Origin: Rutstroemia sp. NJR-2017a BVV2
Taxonomy: Eukaryota; Ascomycota; Leotiomycetes; Helotiales; Rutstroemiaceae
Assembly (NCBI GenBank): GCA_002946415.1
Contig: NJPS01000035.1
Span: 186,001-250,000 of the forward strand
Reading direction: 5' to 3'
Length of the DNA stretch: 64,000 bases
Of this stretch, positions 23,053 through 32,991 are shown piece after piece. The notes beneath the pieces were generated by a model. It was given only the letters and a program-made list of their open reading frames with translations. It ran no database searches and was not told the origin of the DNA. Made by a program: the position numbers and the translations under genes. Every line of letters begins with the position of its first letter. The first letter of the stretch is position 1.

Positions 23053-23246
23053 GGGAAGCGAAGTTCAACAAGACTAGGTTAAGTGTTGAGCGAGCTGTTA
23101 ACTGGAATTGGAGGCCAGAACGGTCAAGTCAGACGCCGGAACTGAGACATGAACCAAAGATAAGAGTGAAAAATCGAAGTTCAACAGCAAAGGGAACCCC
23201 ACAAAGAACAGCAAGATCGAAAGGGAGGTGAATTTATGAGGTCTAA
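23053..23246 (+). repeat. Diverged ~190-bp direct repeat, right copy
   Basis: Second copy of the repeat at 20340-20527, about 70-80 percent alike by eye and nearly identical over its last ~35 bp. See the left copy. Confidence 0.75.
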
Positions 23247-23588
23247 CGTCTAACCGCACTCATCGATATCCCCACCGAACTCGCAAAACACTGTGATGAC
23301 AAACCTAAAGCGCCTCCAATCATGCAATACCTATCGTAGTCATCAGCTATCAACATAGCAGTTCCATATTTCCTGTGAACAATTTTCATCCCATGCAGTC
23401 ATTTTTACCCTGATCCACCGACTGTTATACAATGGCATCATGCAATCGCCGGAGACGAGAAGACTTCCGCTCATGCAATAATAATATACACAGAGTCATC
23501 AACTGAGTATCCACACACGCCCATCTATGCGTCTATTCATCCACTGATCCAAATCATTCATTGCATCTCGCTCTTCTTTCGCGCTCTC

Positions 23589-25137
23589 CTAAGATCTCCT
23601 TCCTTTCTTCTCCGCTCTTTTAATGTCTCTTTGCCTTCTTCTTCGCTCATTTGCTTCTCTTTGCTCTTCAGCTATTCTCTTCTGGGCAAGTTCTTCTCTC
23701 CTTTCCGCTTCCCGTCTCTCCATCTTGAATTTATTTTTCTCGTTCTGTTCTCGTGCTTTATCCATGATAGTGGTCTTGGCTTCTTGGAACCCTGACATGA
23801 CCGATGCAAGCGATCCATCCCAAGAACCCATGGACTTTTCCGGACCGACCTGATCTGAGAAACTCTGCTTGAGCCTCAGTTTACCTTGATTGTCAGGCTT
23901 AGGAGGCGTAGGTAGTGGCGTCATGTTGGCCCAACGTCTGAAGCTCGTGTTTCTGATGACGGCGGATTGTGAAGCGGACATTAAACTTGAAACCAAGAAC
24001 GAGAGCTGGACGGCGGCGGGCATGAATGACGTAAATACAAGAGAAATTGCGGGCATTCCCCATATCAACATCTTCTGCACTCCAGGCGCGATATTGCTTA
24101 CACCTGATTCTCCACCTTTCTAAGGATGCCGGTTAGATCTGTACTCCAAACTAAAAGATCAAGACGACTTACCTTTAGAACCAAATGGAGAATGCCAGAT
24201 GTGATGATAGGAAGAATGAAGTACGGGTCCGGAACTGTCAGATTGTAGAACCAAAGAATACCACCATCGAGCAACCCAGGAACCGGCAGTAGGGCCATCG
24301 CACGAAGAAGCTTCCATGTTCCATAACCAATTGGAATCTGTAATACGGGGGTAAAACTCTTGATAAGTTTGATACCTGCTTTTCTATATATCCTCGATAA
24401 CTCCTGACGTTGGACCAGCATTTCCGCATTGTCCCCAATTCTGTTAGCTTCGAACATCCGGGCTTGAACGGGTGCGGTGATGTGTTTGATGGCGGCCATG
24501 CGGGAGGCATTTTCAGCAGCGTCAAAGTTCGGCTTTGCGAGGACGAGACGCCAAAATACAGCAGCGAGACTGATAGACACCCACCATGGGCTTCCGCAAA
24601 AAACGTGTATATGTTCTAATGTCCATTCCATAGCAGCGGTAGGTCCGAAGCCATAATCCAACCCCAGTTCCTTCAGGTAACCGATGTGTTCGGGCATGTT
24701 AAGGAGATCGGATTGGAAATCAGTGACGCCGTCGAGAGAGGTAGTTGTGAAAGCACTGTCGGGAGTTGGCGCGGAGGTGGAAGCATCACTGAGTGTGGGC
24801 AGGGCACTGGATGTGGTTGAGGTTGAGGTTGAGGTGACGACGACGGCGGGGGCGGGGTTCGTAGATGCAAATCGGATTGCAGCGCCATTTCGTATTGAAT
24901 GAGCGATTGGGGTTCTTGTGAAAGACTTGGAAAACAATGCGCCGCCGGTGGAAAGAACTGGATTTGCTCTAATGGGTCGATTTGATACATGTGAGGAAAA
25001 CTACTGGGTGATTAACAATTGCCCATTATCCTTGGGAAAATTTGGTGGAATACCTGTCTAATCGCATACCCTTCTATCCGCCTTCTCCCTAGTCCCCCGG
25101 CCTGACTCGACCATCTCAACCCTCTGCTGGGTAACAT
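23589..25137 (-). CDS. OXA1: Mitochondrial inner-membrane insertase, OXA1/YidC family
   Basis: Model complement(join(23589..24119, 24173..25000, 25054..25137)), 480 aa. The first small exon gives an Arg-rich presequence (MLPSRGLRWSSQ, GRRRIEGYAIRQ), as expected for matrix targeting. The 60KD/YidC/Oxa1 core has several membrane helices (WWVSISLAAVFWRLV; PIGYGTWKLLRAMA; YFILPIITSGILHLVLK; MLIWGMPAISLVFTSFMPAAVQLSF). The C-terminal tail is long, basic and coiled-coil-like (MERREAERREELAQKR), matching the ribosome-binding tail of Oxa1. It inserts mitochondrially encoded and some imported proteins into the inner membrane. The tail distinguishes it from Cox18. Confidence 0.88.
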
Positions 25138-25673
25138 GTTGTGCGGTTGATGTGAACGAAAGTATGCTCTCGATATTGTCGCAAAAATTATTTTGGTGAT
25201 AGTCCCAAGCGGCTTGCATAAAGTTATAATATTATGCTAGCTTATTATGCATTAAGGTTGATCCCACGCATAAAAATGCTCAGAGAGCGGGATATAAAAA
25301 GCATTCCAGGTCTACCAGAAACAGCTATATAATTATCTATCGCCAAGGAGGAATGGTTCTCATTGACAGGCAGAGTATTTCTAGAATCTAGGCATATTGT
25401 GGAGTGTGAATTGTGCATTCCTCGCGCGGCTCTTTTGCAAGTTAAGTTGCCTATCTTCAAGCCTCGGCTACCCCTCCACCCTGAGCCTCAACATGCGAAG
25501 CTTCTCTTTTACCCACAAGCCACGGCGAGCTTGCAGAGCCTGCGTATGCATGCAATACCCTTTCAAGTACGTCTTCATACATGGTGGACTCCCTGAGAAG
25601 GTTTAAAAGAGTTGAATGCGAGCCCCAACGCCGATATGTACAGTACGTATTCGCGCTTGATGTGATGGTTCCT
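25138..25673. other. Interval between OXA1 and MIM1 genes
   Basis: 536 bp between two minus-strand genes; it should hold the OXA1 promoter. Short plus-strand ORFs lack any recognisable domain. Nothing else was seen. Confidence 0.6.
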
Positions 25674-26212
25674 TCACTCCAAACTTGTCAAATCGTCCAA
25701 GTTCCCCTCCCGCCTTTTCCTCTCTATCGGGTCTGGTCGTATTTCAACCCCAGGGCCGACTGTTCTCCGTGTATCTGGGAAGATCTGTGTTGAAGGAGTG
25801 GTTAGGATGAATCTTGTTCGAGTATAGGAATGGATAGATACGTCATGGTCACTCGTAGACCAGGCAAGCCAGACCTATGAATGTGCATCGGGAAGAGATC
25901 AAAATTTGCGCCAGTCGCACAACAGTATCTTACCTTCGTGTTGCTCCAGCCCAGTCTGAAGGCGGCTTCGTGTGCAAATAGCTCGCCAAATCCCAGCATG
26001 AGTCCATTGACGAATGGCAAGAACAGATTGATGGCAGCCCCTCTAAGTATCCCCCAAAATGTAGGTGGCTTGTATAGAATCATTTGAGGAGAATTCGAAG
26101 AGGAAGGTGGAGAGGGTGAGACATCGTCGTCTTGACGAGAGTATTGCTCGGAGTCGGAGGGAATCGTTAGTCCAGATTCAGTGAGAGGATTAATCTGGTC
26201 ATCGGAAGCCAT
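25674..26212 (-). CDS. MIM1: Mitochondrial import factor MIM1/TOM13
   Basis: Model complement(join(25674..25784, 25934..26212)), 129 aa. An acidic, Ser-rich N-terminus precedes the conserved family block PPTFWGILRGAAINLFLPF then NGLMLGFGELFAHE, which forms the single outer-membrane helix. The C-terminal exon supplies IFPDTRRTVGPGVEIRPDP, also conserved in filamentous fungi. The 149-bp intron starts GTAAGA and ends ACACAG. The protein acts in the mitochondrial outer membrane to insert alpha-helical TOM subunits. It is divergent from the UBX gene. Confidence 0.85.
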
Positions 26213-26664
26213 CTTGAATATTTTGGTGAAATAGTTAGAATCCCGTCAGTTTCCCACTAAGCCTGTATTTCCGTCGATCTGAAGACGACTCTGAGAAAAG
26301 ATACAACGACAACTAAATGGTAAGATTATCGTTGTTGACCTGGTGGAGAAAGTTGAATATCTATCGGGAAAATGTTATTCCCACCGAGCGGGCGTGGCGG
26401 GGAGCCAGGATTCTATCAGAAGCTTCCAGTCTTAGCCCCACCATAATCCCTAACTCACCTGAACTGACGTTAACCAGCAGTTGCCTTCGGTTGGTTCACG
26501 TTTATTTATTTCCAAGCCATAAATCCAGGAACATAGTCTTTTGGGATAGCTTCTCACCAAACCAAGAGCTCGGATTCAAGTCGTCAAACGTATCAACTCA
26601 AACAACGAAAGTTTCTGTTTCACTCTCTGCTATCTATCACCTCAGCGCCCCCGAAGCTTCCAAC
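26213..26664. promoter_or_regulatory. Divergent promoter between MIM1 and UBX genes
   Basis: 452 bp shared by two divergently transcribed housekeeping genes. No specific motif was recognised. The plus-strand ORF reading into the UBX gene from 26317 is an upstream extension without domain support. Confidence 0.5.
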
Positions 26665-28061
26665 ATGGCGGACAATCACGATGAAAAGGTCGCTGAGTTT
26701 CGCAATTTACTCGGCGCTTCACAAGAAGATGTAAGTTACACTACCACGAACATAGCATTACCTCCAATCATGGTCACATTGCTGACATTTCTCTCATTTC
26801 ACAGGCTGAGCACTTTCTTGCCGCGTCGCAATGGAATGTCGAAAATGCTGTAGCGCTATACTTGGACACCCAGGAAGGTTCGGCAGAGGCCTCAAGAGCA
26901 ACTCCCGCAGCAGCCCCAGAAGAACCTCCGGCATACACGGGACCTCGCACTCTAGATGGACGGCCTGCTCCCGCGGATACAACTTCTCAATCACGCTCGT
27001 CACAAAAGAAACCGGCGGCAGCCCCGCGAGGAGGTATCGCAACCCTTGGGTCATTGAACCAATCCTCTTCATCTTCACGTCCAGGCCGTCCGCATGATTC
27101 CGATGATTCAGATGATGAAGACTACCAACCAGAAGGAGAACCGAGAGATTTGTTTGCTGGTGGTGAAAAGTCGGGTTTGGCGGTCCAGGATCCTTCCAAT
27201 GCCAACAGAAATGATCCAAGAAAGGTCGTGAGCGATATCCTGAAGAAAGCTAAGGCGTATGTTTTCCACGGTGATAATCTGTGTTCTCGACTTATATAGT
27301 GATTACTGACTATTCATAGCAACACAGCAAGACCTGGTGGTGAGCCTTCACAGTCTGGAGCGGGACCATCTCGATTCCATGGTAGTGGTCAAACCCTGGG
27401 CGGCGATGACACACCATCCCGAGTTATACCCAATCCCAATCAAGCAACTCCCGACGTGGGCCCTACCCAAACCCGTATATTACATCTCTGGGAGGAAGGT
27501 TTCAGCATTGAGGATGGCCCACTTCGTCGTTTCGACGATCCCTCAAACGCCGCCGATTTACAGATGATTCGAGGAGGGCGCGCTCCGCTTCATCTTATGG
27601 GCGTTCGACCGGATCAACCGGTTGATGTTCAATTGATGAAGCACGACGGTCCATACAAGGCTCCGCCAAAGGTTTATAAGCCCTTCAGCGGATCTGGTGT
27701 GAGACTCGGTAGCCCAACCCCTGGAGGATCTAGTAATACACCTGTGTCCGAACCTGCAGTAGCCGCACCAGCTTCTACTGCATCCACAAGCGTGCCAGAC
27801 ATGGAAATTGATGCCAGTCAACCTACTCTCAATCTCCGAATTCAATTAGCTAATGGCACCCGTCTTCCTGCTCGATTTAACACTAGCCACACGGTTGGTG
27901 ATGTGTATAGTTTTATTTCTCGTGCCTACCCAGGTAGCAATGAGCGTGCCTGGGTCTTGGCAACTACCTTCCCAAATAAGGATCACACAGACAAGAGCCA
28001 AGTCTTGGGCGACATGGCAGAATTTAAGAGGGGAGGAACGGCAGTGCAGAAATGGGTATAA
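26665..28061 (+). CDS. UBA-SEP-UBX protein, Cdc48 cofactor of Shp1/p47 type
   Basis: Model join(26665..26730, 26805..27256, 27320..28061), 419 aa. The N-terminal UBA-like fold (about residues 5-45, FRNLLGASQEDAEHFLAAS, WNVENAVALYL) is followed by a Gly/Pro/Ser-rich linker with an acidic stretch (DDSDDED). Then come a SEP domain (about 210-280, LHLWEEGFSIEDGPLRRF, RAPLHLMGV) and a C-terminal UBX domain (about 340-419, RIQLANGTRLPARFNTSHTV). This order is that of yeast Shp1 and animal p47. It recruits Cdc48 to ubiquitinated substrates and membrane-fusion or phosphatase-assembly tasks. Both introns restore the frame. Confidence 0.92.
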
Positions 28062-28866
28062 GCGGATGTGCTATATGGGTCATGGATGGGATGGATAATT
28101 GAGCAACACAACATTGTCGCTCGTCGCAGGTGGCAATATTGGCGTTCACGGAAACTGGGCACTTTCGCATGCATGGCTGCGAGAATAAATGGAAGTAGAA
28201 AGAAAAGTAGATAAATGAATGACGGTACTTACCATGGTTGTGAGAGTGCACGTGAGCCGTGTATTGTTAGGTGCCATGCTGGGTATATCGAGGCTTTGTC
28301 ATTTCCCTAGCACACGCTTTCTCCTTATCTCCGATAGTACGATACTGACAATGTTGGACCAATTTCCAACATATCTGCATTGGAAGTACACATTGCAGTT
28401 AGCAATTATCTTTATCTCTTCTTGGTGTTTTCTTGGGCTTTACTTGGCGACACAAGCAAGCTTCCTATTCCAGCATGGAACTGTGCGCCCTCTCTTGGCA
28501 GATATCGTTCCTAGATGCGGGGTGGATGTTCGCCCGAAATGCCACCCAATGAAGACGCTTTGCTGTGTGGCAATGCGCGATGGCGACGTTGGACCTTAAC
28601 GGTGCAACAATTACTGACCATATCAATTAATCAAAATTATAGTGAGAGCCATGTGATAGGGGGTTTCCGCCATGTATTACCAGGATACTTGCATTGGAAA
28701 AGATACACAAGTTCTTTGGATGACAACTTCTTAGCTGAAAGAGAGCTTGGGTTATGCATCCATGCAATGATACCATCAGGACATGCATTGTATTTAATAA
28801 TTGAGGTTATTCCCTCACTTCCCCCGTCATTCCGAGTTGTTTTCTTCGTTTCTTTACGGACTCAAG
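28062..28866. other. Interval upstream of the sedolisin gene
   Basis: 805 bp between convergent/tandem plus-strand genes. Only short ORFs without domains were found. A small inverted repeat (TGTTGGA..TCCAACA, about 28352-28371) is present. It should include the UBX terminator region and the peptidase promoter. Confidence 0.5.
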
Positions 28867-31045
28867 ATGCATTTGACTTCAATTCTGTCGGTGTCGGTCT
28901 TCCTTCTGGGAGCTTCAAGCACTCCAATCCGCTCGAGGTCTCCATATGCACTAAAAGAATCGCATCATGTCCCTAGGAAGTGGGCCCGAGTTGGAGCAGC
29001 TCCTAGTGAGCATATATTGAATCTTCGAATTGGATTGAAACAAGATCGATTTGATGAATTGGAGAAGGCGTTGTGGGAAGGTAATGTCGTCCGACCTTTG
29101 TCGATCTCAAAATTGACCTTACGCCAGTTTCCAATCCGGCACATGACCGATACGGCCAGCACTTATCCTCAACCCAAGTTGATGAACTCGTGAAGCCGTC
29201 TGATGATTCATTGGAGCTAGTGCATCAATGGCTTGCGGACAACGGTATTGAAAGCGCTCAGCTAGACTACAGCAAAGCCAAGGACTGGATTACAGTTTCC
29301 CTGCCGGTGAAGGAAGTCGAATCGTTGCTTGATACCAAATATTCCGTCTTCAAGCACAAGGAGAGCGACGATTTCATTGTTCGAACACCATCATGGTCAC
29401 TTCCGGAACACCTTCACTCTCACATTGAGGTAATTCAGCCTACAAACTCTTTCTTCCGACCAAAAGCCCTGCGCAGCGATCTCAAGATAGTTGAGAACGT
29501 GGATGCTAGCTTCAACAGGCCGGTCCTATCCCTTAAAGGCTACAACAACACTACTCCGAATATAAGTGATGTTTGCGTCGCCACAGCTGTCACCCCAACT
29601 TGTCTCCGTACACTCTACGGCACCTACAGCTACACTCCACAAGCAGTGGGCGAGAACCTCATCGGGTACGCCAACTACCTCAATGAGACCAGCAATCGTT
29701 CAGATGTCTCTTTGTTCCTCCAAAACTATCGCCCTGAGGCCGTTGCTGCCGCCTATGAGTTCAATATTGAAATCATCAATAATGGAGATAATCAACAAAC
29801 ACCAAATACGCCTGAGCAAGTAGCTGCTGGAAAAGATTTGGAGGGCAATTTGGATGCTGAAACAATCTTGGGTATTGCTTGGCCTACCAATTTGACAGCT
29901 TATAATACCGGTGGAAGTCCACCTTTCATTCCCGACGGAAATACACCAACTGATACCAATGAACCGTATTTGGTTTGGTTGGATTATATTCTCGACCAAG
30001 ATGATCTACCAGGAGTAAGTTCTCCCGTTCATTAACCCATCATGCCGTATCACGAACAACAACTAATGAGCCTAGGTTATCTCAACATCTTATGGTGATG
30101 ACGAGCAAACGGTTCCTGAGTCATACGCAAAAGCCGCTTGCAAAGGCTTCGCTCAACTAGGTGCTCGAGGTACCTCTGTTCTCTTCTCGTCAGGTGACAG
30201 TGGTGTTGGGCCCGAAGGTGATTGTATCAGCAATGATGGAAAGAATAAGACCATGTTCATTCCTGCTTTCCCTGCTAGTTGCCCATATGTAAGTACTCTT
30301 CCTCCCCAAAAGTCCTACAACTCATAATTGTACATTCCTTATTCGGTGTTTCTAACAACTCAATCAATCATATAGGTGACTACCGTTGGGGCCACCATGA
30401 ATTTCTTCCCTGAAATCAGTGCATACAATCCAAACAACGGTTTTGCCTCCGGTTCTGGCTTCAGCAACTATTTCTCTCGTCCCGCTTATCAGAATTCTGC
30501 TGTTAAGAAATACCTTTCTGGAATTGGCAGTCTGTACAAGGGTTTATACAATCCCGGAGGTCGTGCCTATCCAGATATCAGTGCGCAAGGATTCCATTAT
30601 CGGACAGTATGGGATGGAAGAATTGTCGGTCTGGATGGAACCAGTGCCAGTATGTCCTTCTTTATTAATCATTCCATGGCAGGATTAGCGTGATAGCTGA
30701 CATATCCATCTCACTTAGGTTCTCCCGCTGCTGCTGCCATCATTGGTTTGGTCAACGACGCACTCATTGCAGCTGGCAAACCCACACTAGGTTTCCTTAA
30801 TCCATGGCTTTATAGTGGTGGATACAAGGCATTCACAGATGTTACGAACGGGACTGCAATTGGATGTGGAGTTGCTGGCTTCCCAACTGCAGTTGGATGG
30901 GATCCTGTTACAGGATGGGGTACACCAGTAAGTAGATTATGCATGCCATTTACTCAATCGAATGCGATTAGTGAGAACTGTTACTAATACATTCTAATAG
31001 TACTTCCCCAAACTGAAGAAAGCGGCACTAGGAGGGCATGCGTAG
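28867..31045 (+). CDS. Secreted tripeptidyl peptidase, sedolisin family S53
   Basis: Model join(28867..29080, 29128..30014, 30076..30288, 30376..30649, 30719..30927, 31001..31045), 613 aa. A signal peptide ([18 protein letters not shown]) precedes a pro-domain ([16 protein letters not shown]). The catalytic domain shows the Glu/Asp pair (EGNLDAET), the oxyanion Asp (STSYGDDE) and the nucleophile Ser in GTSASSP, completed across the fourth intron. The C-terminal calcium site region ([18 protein letters not shown]) is present. It is an acid serine-carboxyl peptidase acting outside the cell in nutrient acquisition or host-protein degradation. All five introns are short and in phase. Confidence 0.93.
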
Positions 31046-31367
31046 AGTGTGGTTCTGCCGTTTCATTCTCAGAAGTTGAGGTAAACATTGATGATAAGAT
31101 GGAAGGCTGGATTATATTCCCACCCAAACATATTCAACTTTGAATTCGATCTATCATATAATGAAATATATCTTCTGAGCTTATCGAAAGATATGATACC
31201 AACCAAACAGCGAATAAGTGACTAATGTGGAAGCCTGCATATGGCGTGGCTCATGCAAACACCCGCTTCATCTGTGAACTTACCGCTGGTTTTTCTGTGC
31301 AATTTGTTCCTATCTCTTCCGTTACTCGTAGCACAAATTTTCTGGCAGGTAATCTCAATACCTAACG
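31046..31367. other. Interval between sedolisin and SET genes
   Basis: 322 bp of non-coding sequence between two plus-strand genes. No particular signal was seen. Confidence 0.5.
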
Positions 31368-32417
31368 ATGCCCCAAACTCATCGTAGGTCCTCTTCATAC
31401 TTATCCTACACGTTTCAACTGACTTTGAAAGCATATCTTAGTCTGCGTATACCTCACGACTCGCTATTCGAACTGAAACCCTCACCAGGAAAAGGATGGG
31501 GTGCTTTTTCTACAATCAGAATCCCGCGCGGAGCCTTGATATTAGAAGAGCAGCCTCTCTTCATCACCAAAATAGATCCCATAGAGTTCCACGAAGCAGA
31601 TGCCAGGATAGCTTTCCAAAACATGAGCCCAGAGGCCAAGCGACAGTTCCTATGTCTCCGAAACAACGGCTGTGAACTTTTCTCCAACATGGCAGACGCC
31701 TGGGCTGAGAACTCTTTCTCCATGTACAACACATCCCAAACTCGCGGCCATGCATTATTCATCCTCATGTCGCGCTTCAACCATTCCTGCGTACCTAATG
31801 CGATGGTTCCGACTAGAGATAACGAAGCTGCGGCGATATTCGCAGTCAGAGATATTGAACTGGGGGAGGAAATCACTTTTTGCTATACACCAGGTTTCTC
31901 GGTTTTGGTTGCTTTGGAGCGTCGTCGAGCTTTGGACTTTACTTGCGAGTGTCAAGCTTGTCGGATCGGTACTCCTTTTCAACAGTTGAGTGATGCGCGA
32001 AGAACGCTTCTTAGGGAATTGGAGTTCCTCAGCAAAGGAAAGGAAGTCGTTGGAGAAAGTCAAGCTCCCAAGTTACCTATTATCTTTGATCCTAAATTGA
32101 GAACACAAGCACAAGATCTCAGTATATCTCTCTCCTCAAGGTTTATCTACAACATCCTGGCCGTATATCTATTGGAGGAGGAAGGACTGCTGGATGAGTT
32201 CATGTTGAAAGAACTGGTACCAGTTATCACTGGCACGAAAGTTTTATTCCAGAACAGGGGTAATGCGAAGATTGCTACACTCACTATGGCGCAACCAACG
32301 TGGTTCGGAAGAGTTTGTGTGGCTTTTAGTATGTATGGGCGGGAAGATCCTGCTGATCGGAAGACGTCTGTCGTGTTTCGGGTTATGGATGAACTGCTGG
32401 TGAATAACCCGCGATAG
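31368..32417 (+). CDS. SET domain protein, SMYD/SET5-like without MYND finger
   Basis: Single-exon 349-aa protein. The SET domain begins at about residue 30 (PSPGKGWGAFSTIRIPRG) and includes the pseudoknot motifs SRFNHSCVPNA (about 140-150) and LGEEITFCYT (about 175), followed by a post-SET Cys cluster FTCECQAC. The region between the SET halves lacks an obvious MYND zinc finger. The family methylates lysines on histones or other proteins using S-adenosylmethionine; the substrate here is unknown. It lies between the secreted peptidase and the HET-like gene with no sign of co-regulation. Confidence 0.88.
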   Translation: MPQTHRRSSSYLSYTFQLTLKAYLSLRIPHDSLFELKPSPGKGWGAFSTIRIPRGALILEEQPLFITKIDPIEFHEADARIAFQNMSPEAKRQFLCLRNNGCELFSNMADAWAENSFSMYNTSQTRGHALFILMSRFNHSCVPNAMVPTRDNEAAAIFAVRDIELGEEITFCYTPGFSVLVALERRRALDFTCECQACRIGTPFQQLSDARRTLLRELEFLSKGKEVVGESQAPKLPIIFDPKLRTQAQDLSISLSSRFIYNILAVYLLEEEGLLDEFMLKELVPVITGTKVLFQNRGNAKIATLTMAQPTWFGRVCVAFSMYGREDPADRKTSVVFRVMDELLVNNPR

Positions 32418-32991
32418 TATATCTGATAAGAGATGATAGAAGTGCGTCCCATAAATATGTATGTAAAAAGGGGGCACTCATTTGGTGCCGGTTCTCTCCT
32501 GGTGGTAGCGCAGTAGTTCGGGAGAAATCCTTCTTTTCCGCACTACGCCTGTGGATAACGAGAGTGAGAGGGATTCCATGACACAAAAAGCAATCAATAT
32601 AATTAACACTGTGACTGTGACCTCAATACCAAAGGTCAGATAACAACTAAATTTTCCGTCCAATATAAAACTTTTAAGAAATCGTGTTCTTCTGTATTTC
32701 ACAGGGCTGAGGCTTCCTTGAGCGTTGTGTTTGCCTGTTGCCCCACCTCGCTCCCAGCACAGCCACCTCCAGACCTACAGTAACGAACGAGAAAATACCC
32801 AATTGGCTTACTGGGAATACTGCAAGCTGGTATGATTGATTGCTCGTTATGATTACGACCAACTTGCATGTACTTGACGTAAAACTATGATTTTCGTATA
32901 TTTATGTCTCCTTGAGCCCGTCCAGAAATCCGTTTCTTGAAGTATCTTCCCAACTCATTCCTACAGCTAATCCGCCACGAAGAACAACAAC
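32418..32991. other. Interval between SET and HET-like genes
   Basis: 574 bp with no gene seen; the minus-strand ORFs are short and compositionally ordinary. Confidence 0.5.

Larger units (their letters stand above)
22012..23588. other. Gene-poor AT-rich interval with MITE and purine-rich tract
   Basis: About 1.6 kb with no credible gene. It contains a hAT-like MITE (22210-22361), a GGAA-rich purine tract (about 22908-22985) and the right copy of the direct-repeat pair (23053-23246). The part from 22400 to 22850 is AT-rich and looks like degenerate sequence. Confidence 0.7.

Noticed and set aside
22826..23071. Minus-strand ORF rich in Ser/Pro/Phe
   Set aside because: It is a by-product of the GGAA purine tract.
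28372..28708. Repeated TTGCATTGGAA segments upstream of the sedolisin gene
   Set aside because: Similarity is limited to about 20 bp and not extended; could be chance.
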